Assembly: GCA_019423265.1 (NCBI GenBank)
Contig: JAHZBS010000074.1
Location: 1 to 10,800, forward strand
DNA: 10,800 nucleotides
Direction: 5' to 3'
Origin: Clostridiales bacterium
GTDB taxonomy: Bacteria > Bacillota_A > Clostridia > Lachnospirales > Bianqueaceae
The notes below the pieces were generated by a model. That model saw only the letters and a program-made list of their open reading frames with translations. It made no database searches and was not told the DNA's origin. Below are positions 1-6,318 of the stretch, piece after piece. Made by a program: the position numbers and the translations under genes. Each line of letters starts with the position of its first letter. The first letter of the stretch is position 1.

Positions 1-144
1 AGTATTGCCAGACATATTTCGAGGTTTTTTGTGTATTTGGTAGTCTTAGCCGATACGGATTCCATAACTTTCGGCCGCCATAGGAATAAATTCCCGATCC
101 CGGGGAAAACTATCAGAAAATTGTTTTCCTCCTGAGGTGAAATT
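1..144. other. Upstream region of spoVAF, no gene recognised
   Basis: One plus-strand frame is open from base 1 to a TGA at 133-135 (44 codons), but its translation, with residues such as FGRHRNKFPIPG, matches no SpoVA protein I know. It is unclear whether it is the tail of a gene starting outside the window. In many spore formers spoVAF lies at the end of the spoVA operon. Here no recognisable spoVAE or spoVAD tail is seen next to it, so either the operon is arranged differently or spoVAF stands apart. A 7-bp inverted repeat (GGAAAAC 104-110, GTTTTCC 123-129) ends just before the ribosome binding site. I found no convincing sigma-G or sigma-F promoter. Confidence 0.4.
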
Positions 145-1587
145 ATGCAGATTTTTAAAGATTTGGAACAAAACATTGGTCTGTTTGAGAAGAAACTCCC
201 GGTCCAAAAGAGCTTTGATCTGGTGGGTCGAAGGCTTATCATCGCCGGCAAACCCGCCTATTATCTACTGGTAGACGGGCTTAGCAAAGATGACGTGCTG
301 CTTCGATTGTTCCAGCATATCCAAGGTCAGCAAGGGATTGAAGATATGGAAACGCTGGAGTCCTTTTTGCAGAATCAGATCGGGTATATTGAGACGACGC
401 TAGAGCGCGATGTGGATCTTATGACGAAAGCGATTCTGTCCGGTCAGACCCTGCTGCTGATCGACGGTTTCGACCAAGCCATTTTGCTGGATATGCGCAC
501 CTATCCTGTGCGAAGCCCTCAGGAACCCGATTTAGAGAAGGTGACCCGCGGTTCTCGGGATGGATTGGTGGAGACAATCGTATTCAACACCGCCCTCGTC
601 CGGAGGCGCGTGCGGGATCCCAATCTTGTGTACGAAATGAAAGAAGTTGGCTCCAAGTCCTGTACCGATGTGGTCATCGGGTATATCGAGGGCTTAGCGG
701 ATCCACATCTTGTGGCGCATCTCCGCGAGGCGTTGGACAATATCCACGTGGATTCCCTTCTGATGGGGGAGAAGACTCTGGAAGAGCTATTGATCAAAAA
801 GCGGTGGTATAATCCGTTCCCACAGGCGAAATTTACAGAGCGCCCGGATGTGGTCGCCGCCCATCTGTTGGAGGGCCATGTCGTCGTGATGGTGGACAAC
901 TCGCCGTCCGTTATGCTCTTCCCGGCTACGATGTTCCATTTTACACAGCACTCGGAAGACTATTATCAAAACCCACTGGTGGGAACCTATATCCGCTGGA
1001 TCCGCTTTTTCGCCATTCTCATCAGTCTACTGTTTACCCCTCTGTGGCTTTTGTTGGCGCAAAATCCGGATTTCGTGCCATCGGTTCTACAGTTTATGGT
1101 GCCAACAGAATCGGCGGCTGTCCCTCTCTTTGTTCAACTGCTTCTGGTTGAACTTGGGCTGGAGATCCTGAGAATGGCGTCGATTCACACACCCTCCAGC
1201 CTTACGACGGCCATGGGGATCATCGGCGGTTTGATTCTCGGCCAATATGCCATCGAGGTGAACCTGTTAATTCCGGACACCGTTCTCTATATGGCCATTG
1301 CGGGGCTTGCCACATATGCGGTGCCAAGCGTTGAGTTCGGTATGGCCATACGCATCTATCGGATCTTCATCCTGCTGCTAACGGGCCTGTTCGACGTGTG
1401 GGGATTTGCCATAGGGCTTGTACTATTCCTTCTGGTTTTAGTGACAACCCGCTCTTTCAGCGGCCTTCGGTACACATGGCCTCTGATCCCCTTCGACGGG
1501 CGAGCCCTGTCCAATGTCCTCATTCGAAAACCCATCATCGAAGTCAAACGGCATGAGAAAGAAAATAGCAGAAAACCGGTGAAATAA
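145..1587 (+). CDS. spoVAF: Stage V sporulation protein AF (GerA-type germinant receptor A-subunit family)
   Basis: This 480-residue membrane protein belongs to the GerA/SpoVAF family. Known members are made in the forespore, sit in the inner spore membrane and affect germination together with SpoVA proteins and GerA-type receptors. Residues 1 to about 280 form the soluble N-terminal region, with the family hallmark TRGSRDG at 134-140 and an NTALVRRRVRDP stretch at 148-159. The segment PSVMLFPATMFHFTQHSEDYY (254-274), followed by QNPLVGTYIRWIRF, is typical of SpoVAF rather than GerAA. Hydrophobic segments follow near 286-305, 324-343, 353-371, 376-393 and 403-435, with a short basic tail. Length is normal for the family. 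The ATG start is supported by GAGGTGA at 134-140, four bases upstream. A sporulation-specific promoter is expected, but none was convincingly seen, so it may lie outside the window. Confidence 0.93.
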   Translation: MQIFKDLEQNIGLFEKKLPVQKSFDLVGRRLIIAGKPAYYLLVDGLSKDDVLLRLFQHIQGQQGIEDMETLESFLQNQIGYIETTLERDVDLMTKAILSGQTLLLIDGFDQAILLDMRTYPVRSPQEPDLEKVTRGSRDGLVETIVFNTALVRRRVRDPNLVYEMKEVGSKSCTDVVIGYIEGLADPHLVAHLREALDNIHVDSLLMGEKTLEELLIKKRWYNPFPQAKFTERPDVVAAHLLEGHVVVMVDNSPSVMLFPATMFHFTQHSEDYYQNPLVGTYIRWIRFFAILISLLFTPLWLLLAQNPDFVPSVLQFMVPTESAAVPLFVQLLLVELGLEILRMASIHTPSSLTTAMGIIGGLILGQYAIEVNLLIPDTVLYMAIAGLATYAVPSVEFGMAIRIYRIFILLLTGLFDVWGFAIGLVLFLLVLVTTRSFSGLRYTWPLIPFDGRALSNVLIRKPIIEVKRHEKENSRKPVK

Positions 1588-1605
1588 TGTGAAAAAAGCT
1601 TCACA
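1588..1605. repeat. Inverted repeat overlapping the -35 box (possible operator)
   Basis: A perfect 6-bp dyad, TGTGAA (1588-1593), six bases, then TTCACA (1600-1605), starts right after the spoVAF stop codon. Its right arm is exactly the predicted -35 box of the next gene, so a bound protein would compete with RNA polymerase. It resembles a Crp/Fnr-type site, but the TGTGA and TCACA cores are 8 rather than 6 bases apart. There is no T-run, so it is not a terminator. The operator role is inference. Confidence 0.4.
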
Positions 1606-1628
1606 AACGGAACCGCTTGTTGTATAAT
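1600..1628 (+). promoter_or_regulatory. Sigma-A promoter of the YhfC-like gene
   Basis: The -35 box TTCACA (1600-1605, five of six consensus bases) and the -10 box TATAAT (1623-1628, six of six) are separated by an ideal 17 bp. Transcription would start near 1635, giving a leader of about 40 nt. This implies vegetative, housekeeping expression of the membrane-protein gene, independent of the sporulation-type control expected for spoVAF. Assigned by eye. Confidence 0.75.
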
Positions 1629-1629
1629 A

Positions 1630-1650
1630 ATACATTATCCGAAAATGTAT
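1630..1650. repeat. Inverted repeat at the predicted transcription start (possible operator)
   Basis: Perfect 7-bp arms ATACATT (1630-1636) and AATGTAT (1644-1650) are separated by 7 bases. The dyad begins two bases after the -10 box and covers the expected start site, a common place for a repressor operator. It could alternatively form a weak AU-rich hairpin at the 5' end of the mRNA. No regulator gene is adjacent, and I could not match the arms to a named repressor. Confidence 0.4.
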
Positions 1651-1674
1651 CGAATACGCAGGAGGGCTCACTGA

Positions 1675-2622
1675 ATGATCGAAACCAGTACCATCGTGGG
1701 ATTGTATGTTGCCGGAGTGTTGGAGATCACCATTCCATTATTCGTTCTATATTTTCTATACCGCCGTCACCGATACTCGATTTCATCCCTTTTATTTGGG
1801 ATCCTCATCTACTTGGCCGCGACGAAGATTTTGATTCCCGGAATCATCTCGCTGATCAGCGCCATTCCAGGGGCGATGGAGTATCTGGACACCCAGTTTT
1901 ATCTGTTTGTCCTGATTCTATCCGTTCTGACGGCGCTCTTCCAGCTTCCGCTCCAATACCTTGTCGTCCGCTTCACCCGCAAGGGGAAATGGTCGATCTA
2001 TGACGCCCTGGCCATGGGGATCGCGTACTGGCTGCCGGACACATTCAGCAACAGCGCCACCATGATCAGCCAGGGGAGCCTTTCCCGCACAGTCAACAGC
2101 GGAAAGATTGAAGAATTGGTTTCGGAGACGATTACCATCGATCAGGTGGAGGGACTTGTGGAGCAGATCCAGTCGCTTAATTTCTTTACGGTCCAGGTGA
2201 AGATGATCACACAGCTATTCCTGGTCATCATCAACGTGGCGCTGGTCTTACTGGTCTATCACAGCGTCAAACGAAAGAAGCTCTGGCTGCTCTTTGCCGG
2301 AGTCGGGATCAACATCGCGTATCTGCTCAGCATCAACTATGTGGAAAAGTGGCTGGGCTACTGGCCGTCCAATGCGGTTTTTCTCGTTATAACCGCTGGC
2401 GCTGTCTACTTTATCGCCCGGTACATGAAATGGTATAAGGTCCAGCAGGCTCAGCTGCTGCAAAAGAAAAAGGAATTCAAAGAGCGGCAGCGCGCCAAAG
2501 CCGCCGCCAACATGAAGGCTAAGGAGGAAGCAAAGCGGCTCGCAGAAGAACAAAAACGCGCCGCGGAGCAGGCGGCGCAGAGTGAGACGCCGCAGGAACC
2601 CGCCTCCGCTCCCGAAGACTGA
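1675..2622 (+). CDS. YhfC-like polytopic membrane protein, predicted catalytically inactive
   Basis: This 315-residue integral membrane protein has hydrophobic segments near residues 7-28, 37-62, 74-98, 109-120 (weak), 172-196, 203-220 and 231-249. Its layout resembles the YhfC family of glutamic-type intramembrane proteases. That family carries an LFEExxRYL-type motif in one helix and a GxGHGGxE-type motif in the next. Here the matching places read LFQLPLQYL (88-96) and GIAYWLPD (115-122), so the Glu pair, the Arg and the His appear replaced, with Asp at the second Glu. The motif comparison is from memory. From about residue 257 the protein becomes a charged, Lys/Glu/Ala-rich probable coiled coil, ending in a low-complexity Pro/Glu/Ala tail. 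The ATG start is supported by GGAGGG at 1661-1666. Its own sigma-A promoter separates its control from spoVAF. Function is unknown; a substrate-binding or scaffold role is conceivable. Confidence 0.7.
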   Translation: MIETSTIVGLYVAGVLEITIPLFVLYFLYRRHRYSISSLLFGILIYLAATKILIPGIISLISAIPGAMEYLDTQFYLFVLILSVLTALFQLPLQYLVVRFTRKGKWSIYDALAMGIAYWLPDTFSNSATMISQGSLSRTVNSGKIEELVSETITIDQVEGLVEQIQSLNFFTVQVKMITQLFLVIINVALVLLVYHSVKRKKLWLLFAGVGINIAYLLSINYVEKWLGYWPSNAVFLVITAGAVYFIARYMKWYKVQQAQLLQKKKEFKERQRAKAAANMKAKEEAKRLAEEQKRAAEQAAQSETPQEPASAPED

Positions 2623-2691
2623 GGTAACCGTCTCCCCACACGGCGATGTAAAATCTCATTGCCCCCGAATGGAGGATATAAATCCGTCTCT
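2623..2691. other. Convergent intergenic gap without a clear terminator
   Basis: The 69 bp between the stop codons of the YhfC-like gene (plus strand) and the anti-sigma-like gene (minus strand) hold only weak dyads, such as GGAT-4-ATCC at 2674-2685. They also hold a 7-bp direct repeat CCGTCTC (2628-2634 and 2684-2690). No GC-rich stem followed by a T-run is visible on either strand, so transcripts from the two sides may overlap. Confidence 0.5.
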
Positions 2692-3636
2692 TCACTCCCC
2701 CGCCACAAGCGAGTTCCACATCTCCAACGTCTGTGGGAATTCACCGGCGAGAGAATCATCCTCATAGACCGCCTGTAGGTTTCCCCCATCGTCCACAAGA
2801 AAGACGGCCAGATTCGCGCTGTCGAAGGAGGATTGTGAGTCCACCTCGATGGATTCAACCCGCAGCGTCGCTGTGTCCTCCTCTGCGAATTCCAAATTCG
2901 CCGTCGGCGCATACGCATCCCCGCGAACCCACACACAGACCTGTCTGCCGAGAATCGTCTCCGGCTCAAACAGGGCGCTGGATAGAAGAAAACCGAGATT
3001 TCCCTGCTCTGTCTGCAACACAAAGCTCACGGTTGCGCTGCCGCTGGCCGCGTGTGTCACGGTGCCCGTGACCGCCAGCGGCTCCCCTGCGCCCATCTTT
3101 AATGTCAGCCATTCCCCCAAGGGCAGAGACATGTCCACGGAATTGAACAGGAGCGAATCATCCACGCCACCGCTGCTATATTGGGTTGTAGACTCCGCCG
3201 ACTGTGATTTATCATATTCAAGTTCGTTGGAAACATTTTGCTGCGGCGCACCATTTTGTTCCCCCGCCGCTGTCCTATCCGACGCCGCGCTGTCCGTCTT
3301 CTTGTGCTGTAAGTTGGCGGGAACCCAGATTACAAGAAAGAGAGTCAACAAAATGGCGACAGGCGCGACACAGGTTCTCCACATATGCCTGCCACGGTTC
3401 TTCACAGAGTATGGCCCAGTCTCTTCGCATTCAACTGTTGACGGCTCGATCCCCTGGGCATGGCACCAGCGCCGGAGGGATTCCTCCGCGGAGGACGCGG
3501 AAGAGGGAATCGGGGCAAGACGGTCAAGCTTCTTGACGAGACGGTCGATTTTCTTGGAATCCAGCGTGTCATCGGAGACAAAGAATGTCTCGGAGAGGAG
3601 CCGGAGAAAAAGCCGCTGCGCCTTCTTATCCGCCAT
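2692..3636 (-). CDS. Single-span membrane protein, probable anti-sigma factor for the adjacent ECF sigma
   Basis: This 314-residue protein has a cytoplasmic-looking N-terminal region (1 to about 86, rich in Lys, Arg and Glu, with WCHAQGI at 57-63), one membrane helix near 88-105, and an outer region. The outer region starts with a Ser/Gln/Asn-rich linker (about 112-160) and continues with a likely beta-rich domain (about 165-300), including GEPLAVTGTVTHAASGSATV. No signal peptide precedes the helix, so an N-in, C-out topology is inferred. I see no zinc-type HxxxCxxC anti-sigma motif. The anti-sigma call rests on gene order (directly after and overlapping a sigma gene) and topology, not on sequence homology. 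The start is firm: AAAGGAGGT at 3644-3652 lies seven bases upstream. Its ribosome binding site and first codons lie inside the sigma gene, so translational coupling is likely. Confidence 0.65.
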   Translation of the reverse strand: MADKKAQRLFLRLLSETFFVSDDTLDSKKIDRLVKKLDRLAPIPSSASSAEESLRRWCHAQGIEPSTVECEETGPYSVKNRGRHMWRTCVAPVAILLTLFLVIWVPANLQHKKTDSAASDRTAAGEQNGAPQQNVSNELEYDKSQSAESTTQYSSGGVDDSLLFNSVDMSLPLGEWLTLKMGAGEPLAVTGTVTHAASGSATVSFVLQTEQGNLGFLLSSALFEPETILGRQVCVWVRGDAYAPTANLEFAEEDTATLRVESIEVDSQSSFDSANLAVFLVDDGGNLQAVYEDDSLAGEFPQTLEMWNSLVAGE

Positions 3637-4201
3637 AGTATATACCTCCTTTTGCCTGCAACACGAGCATGAGGGCTAGGACACAGACTTTCAGCAGATC
3701 CGGATTTTCCCGCAGGCGCTTATAGATCCTGGAAAATCGCATCTTGCACGCGCCAAGGCTTAAGCCGTATCGCCCCGCAATTTCTTCAAGGGAGAGCCCC
3801 ACTTCAAACCGGTCTTTCAACATAGCCAACTCCTGTTCCGTCACATATCCCGCAAGCTGTGCGAACTGGAAGAATTCCTCCATGACAGTCGTCTCCACAG
3901 GCGAATTTCCACCGCTGGAAGCAGCGGATGCCACCAGCTCTAGATCCAGATCCGTCATCTCCTGGTGATACTTTCGTCGCAGATAATTCAGCGTTTTGTT
4001 TCTCGCCGTCAGATAAAACCACCCTGTCACGTTGGGATGCGCCATCAAAGTATCGATCCGGCTAAAAGCCTCTGTAAACGTCTCTTGAACCAGATCCTCC
4101 GCCGCGCCGTCATCCTTTGCGATGCGCGCGACGAAGCGGTACAGCCCATCGTAGAGCTGCAAATACAGCTGTTCAAAAAACGCCTGCTCTTCCTGTCGCA
4201 T
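3626..4201 (-). CDS. ECF-type RNA polymerase sigma factor
   Basis: This 191-residue protein would bind core RNA polymerase and direct it to a special promoter set. Sigma region 2 spans about 6-77, with AEDLVQETFTEAF (34-46) and WFYLTARNKTLNYLRRK (61-77). A linker of about 40 residues (rich in Ser, Ala, Gly) follows. Sigma region 4 spans about 118-167, with the helix-turn-helix LSLEEIAGRYGLSLGACKMRF (136-156). The length suits a minimal group IV sigma factor, with no C-terminal sensor domain. The tail is odd: a hydrophobic run VCVLALMLVL (172-181), then KGGIYYGG, encoded by the next gene's ribosome binding site and start codon. I chose the ATG at 4201 because AGGGGGA (4208-4214) precedes it and region 2 begins at once. 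A GTG at 4294 would add 31 residues of non-sigma character. It overlaps the membrane-protein gene by 11 bp. Confidence 0.88.
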   Translation of the reverse strand: MRQEEQAFFEQLYLQLYDGLYRFVARIAKDDGAAEDLVQETFTEAFSRIDTLMAHPNVTGWFYLTARNKTLNYLRRKYHQEMTDLDLELVASAASSGGNSPVETTVMEEFFQFAQLAGYVTEQELAMLKDRFEVGLSLEEIAGRYGLSLGACKMRFSRIYKRLRENPDLLKVCVLALMLVLQAKGGIYYGG

Positions 4202-4207
4202 AACAAA

Positions 4208-4214
4208 TCCCCCT
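4208..4214 (-). promoter_or_regulatory. Ribosome binding site that fixes the sigma factor start
   Basis: On the minus strand this reads AGGGGGA, six to seven bases before the ATG at 4201. No similar site precedes the in-frame GTG at 4294, so the shorter 191-residue protein is preferred. Confidence 0.7.
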
Positions 4215-4224
4215 ATTTTCGGAG

Positions 4225-4238
4225 AGAAGGGACCTTCT
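4225..4238. repeat. Short palindrome in the sigma factor leader
   Basis: The 14 bases agaagg-ga-ccttct form a palindrome, perfect apart from the central two bases, 24-37 nt upstream of the sigma factor start. The two-base centre is too tight for a normal RNA hairpin loop, so a small dimeric protein-binding site is the likelier reading if it means anything. Chance is possible. Confidence 0.3.
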
Positions 4239-4285
4239 ATCCAATCATGTCTTGACCTGTGCCGGATGTAACAAAAAAATGAAAC

Positions 4286-4312
4286 ATTGTACACAACTAT
4301 TTTCCGTGTCGA
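4286..4312 (-). promoter_or_regulatory. Possible promoter of the sigma/anti-sigma pair
   Basis: On the minus strand a -35-like TCGACA (4307-4312, five of six) and a -10-like TACAAT (4286-4291, five of six) are 15 bp apart, which is short for sigma-A. They straddle the 3' end of the flavoprotein gene and would give a leader of about 80 nt. If real, the sigma genes could be transcribed apart from the upstream operon. I saw no convincing ECF-type autoregulated promoter in this orientation. Confidence 0.35.
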
Positions 4313-6297
4313 AAATCCCGCCAGCCGGTCTCAAACCAATTTTCATCCTTCGGGATCGGAACGGCGGCTCTCCAGGTACACTGGCACTGCCCATTCTCAG
4401 CCTGATACCGGAGTTCCTGAATCTGGCCCTGTAGGGTCGCATCCGATAACCCGAAGCGGAATAGATCGGGCAGATTGTCCGCCGGCAATCCCCCCTGGGC
4501 GTCATACACCAGACAGGCTCCGCGGCTCTTGCCGCCCTGCTTTAAATAATCTTCCATCGCGGACAGTACGGCAATCTGACAGATCAACAGATCGTAGACC
4601 TTGTAGCACAGCCCCATTTCGCGCATGCTCATAGGGATCAGCATATCCGTCACATTCTGAAGCTCATCCCGCGCTTCCTGCAACGCCTGCTGGATCCTAT
4701 CCTGACGCCGCAGCAGACCGCCGGCGAAGTCCATCCTCTCTCCGATCCTTCGGATCTGACTGCGAATATTCCCCTTCTCATGGGTCCAACGCCTTTTCTG
4801 AAGTTTTTCCACAAAGGTCTCCGCCATCCGGATACGCCCTGAGACGGCGTCACTCACCTGCTGAACAAACAGATCCGCGCGCATGGGTGGCGCCGTATAA
4901 TTCGCCGTGATATAGGCTGCGGCGCGGTACCCCCCCACCTGCCCGGCATTTAGGGAAGCTCCGCCAGGGACGTAGATTCCATGTGTCCCAGCCGCCTCCC
5001 CGATGGGGAACAGATGGCGCAGATTGCTTTCCCACCAAGTGTCAACGGCCAGACCCCCATTGTGATGCGCCACGGCCAAGGTGATTTCAATGGGATCCTG
5101 GCGCAGATTGATCTCCTGATCCAACAACAGTTCCACGGCGGGCTGATTTAACTTGGACAGTCTCTGGTACGGCAGTTCCAGCAGCGCGTCGGAGCGCTGG
5201 AGAAATAGGTATGCCTCCTTGTCAAGCAGTGAGAAATCCAGCTCAACCCCTGCCCCGGAAGGATTGCGGGTATAATCCAGAAATACCCTGCGGCCTTTTA
5301 CCACAATCTCATTGTACAGGAGCAGGTCCAGGATGGAGGTGCCGCCTTTCCGCGTCTTCTTGGCGTCGAAAGGCCATTGGGTCCCCTTCGTGAAGATGGT
5401 GTTGACCAACAGGCGAGGGTCTTCGAGATAATCGTTCAGAAATTCCCGCTCCTCGTATCCATCCTCGTTAGTCGATATGTACCGGGGAATGGCTTGGTGA
5501 TAGGCCCCTGTAATCATATGGGGGAAATCCGCCGCACAGATTCCGTATTGAAACTCTGTCAGACCGGCCCCCATAGCGCCGGCTTCCAGTGCAATCCCGA
5601 GGGAGCTTAACTGAGAGGCAGGATACGCGGCGCTGCGGTATAGACCTCCCGGGCCTCCCGTGGCATAGATGATATTGGTACAGCTAAATAAGACGAACCG
5701 CTGGTGATACTCTCGAACCTGATTGAGATTGAGTGCCAAAAGCCCGATGACAGCCTTGCCATCGGGGTCCGCCAGCAATTGAATCACCTGATGGCCATCC
5801 AGAATGGGAATCTTGCGATTCCACACTTCCTCTTCCAATCGCTCCGTGATCAGCCTGGAAGTAACCGGGCCGGCGGAGGTTCCCCGTTTGGCCGAATCAT
5901 AATCGCTCCGGTATCCGATATACTCCCCATATTGATTTCTCGGGAAGGGAACTCCACTCTCCGTCAGATTATAAAAGGCCTGTCCGGACATGGCCGCCTC
6001 CACCAGCGCCACATCTCCGTCCATGGAGCCGCCTGCGCTAAGATTCTTGGCCATTTTCCCCGGGCTGTCCATCTCCCATCCACAGATGGAGATCCTGTAG
6101 TACGCCTGCTTATCAGCGCTGACGTTCCGCGAAGTCCCGGCGTCCGCTCTCTCGGTCAGGATTGCGATATCCTTCTGTCCCATGTCCCACAGCTGTTTGG
6201 CCGCGTTGTATCCCGCAGCGCCCGTCCCCACAATCACAGTGTTAACGGAATACACCTTCGTCGGGATCCCCTGCAAAATAATCGTATCACTTGTCAT
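4297..6297 (-). CDS. FAD-dependent oxidoreductase, fumarate reductase/aspartate oxidase flavoprotein superfamily
   Basis: This 666-residue cytoplasmic flavoenzyme (no signal peptide) has an N-terminal Rossmann dinucleotide-binding motif VIVGTGAAG (21-29), a second FAD-contact stretch IIYATGGPGGLY (209-220), and a capping region about 225-400. Next come HHNGGLAVD (411-419), at the place of the HxxGG substrate-site motif of fumarate reductases and aspartate oxidases, and the FAD-closing segment GEAAGTHGIYVPGGASLNAG (433-452). A helical C-terminal domain (about 485-590) follows. The early region ADAGTSRNVSADKQAYYRI replaces the usual GGNS/GGT pattern. The substrate cannot be told from sequence. 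No iron-sulfur or membrane-anchor subunit lies next to it, so it may work alone or with a distant partner. I chose the ATG at 6297 (AGAGGTGA at 6303-6310, five bases upstream); a GTG at 6306 would add three residues. It lies 21 bp after the PLP enzyme, so the two are probably co-transcribed. Confidence 0.82.
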   Translation of the reverse strand: MTSDTIILQGIPTKVYSVNTVIVGTGAAGYNAAKQLWDMGQKDIAILTERADAGTSRNVSADKQAYYRISICGWEMDSPGKMAKNLSAGGSMDGDVALVEAAMSGQAFYNLTESGVPFPRNQYGEYIGYRSDYDSAKRGTSAGPVTSRLITERLEEEVWNRKIPILDGHQVIQLLADPDGKAVIGLLALNLNQVREYHQRFVLFSCTNIIYATGGPGGLYRSAAYPASQLSSLGIALEAGAMGAGLTEFQYGICAADFPHMITGAYHQAIPRYISTNEDGYEEREFLNDYLEDPRLLVNTIFTKGTQWPFDAKKTRKGGTSILDLLLYNEIVVKGRRVFLDYTRNPSGAGVELDFSLLDKEAYLFLQRSDALLELPYQRLSKLNQPAVELLLDQEINLRQDPIEITLAVAHHNGGLAVDTWWESNLRHLFPIGEAAGTHGIYVPGGASLNAGQVGGYRAAAYITANYTAPPMRADLFVQQVSDAVSGRIRMAETFVEKLQKRRWTHEKGNIRSQIRRIGERMDFAGGLLRRQDRIQQALQEARDELQNVTDMLIPMSMREMGLCYKVYDLLICQIAVLSAMEDYLKQGGKSRGACLVYDAQGGLPADNLPDLFRFGLSDATLQGQIQELRYQAENGQCQCTWRAAVPIPKDENWFETGWRDFRHGK

Positions 6298-6318
6298 TGT
6301 CCTCACCTCTCAACTCCA

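Noticed and set aside
11..70. Sporulation sigma-E or sigma-G promoter before spoVAF (ACATATT near 12; CATAACTT near 62).
   Set aside because: No pair of -35 and -10 elements has an acceptable spacing and match at the same time.
1588..1605. Classical Crp/Fnr binding site (TGTGA and TCACA).
   Set aside because: The half-sites are separated by 8 bases instead of the standard 6, so I keep it only as an unnamed dyad.
2849..3679. A 276-codon open frame on the plus strand, antisense to the sigma/anti-sigma pair.
   Set aside because: It has low-complexity Ser/Arg/Pro-rich translation, no ribosome binding site of note and no family resemblance. The opposite strand carries a clear sigma factor and a membrane protein with excellent ribosome binding sites.
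4267..4310. Plus-strand ECF-like promoter elements: TGTAAC at 4267, TGAAAC at 4280 and CGTG at 4305.
   Set aside because: Spacing from TGAAAC to CGTG is 19 bp, longer than the usual 15-17. The orientation would send transcription antisense into the flavoprotein gene rather than toward the sigma gene.
4273..4318. Possible terminator after the flavoprotein gene (minus-strand run of seven T at 4273-4279).
   Set aside because: The sequence before the T-run forms only short AT-rich pairings (GAAA/TTTC and TTG/CAA with internal mismatches), far weaker than the eno terminator.
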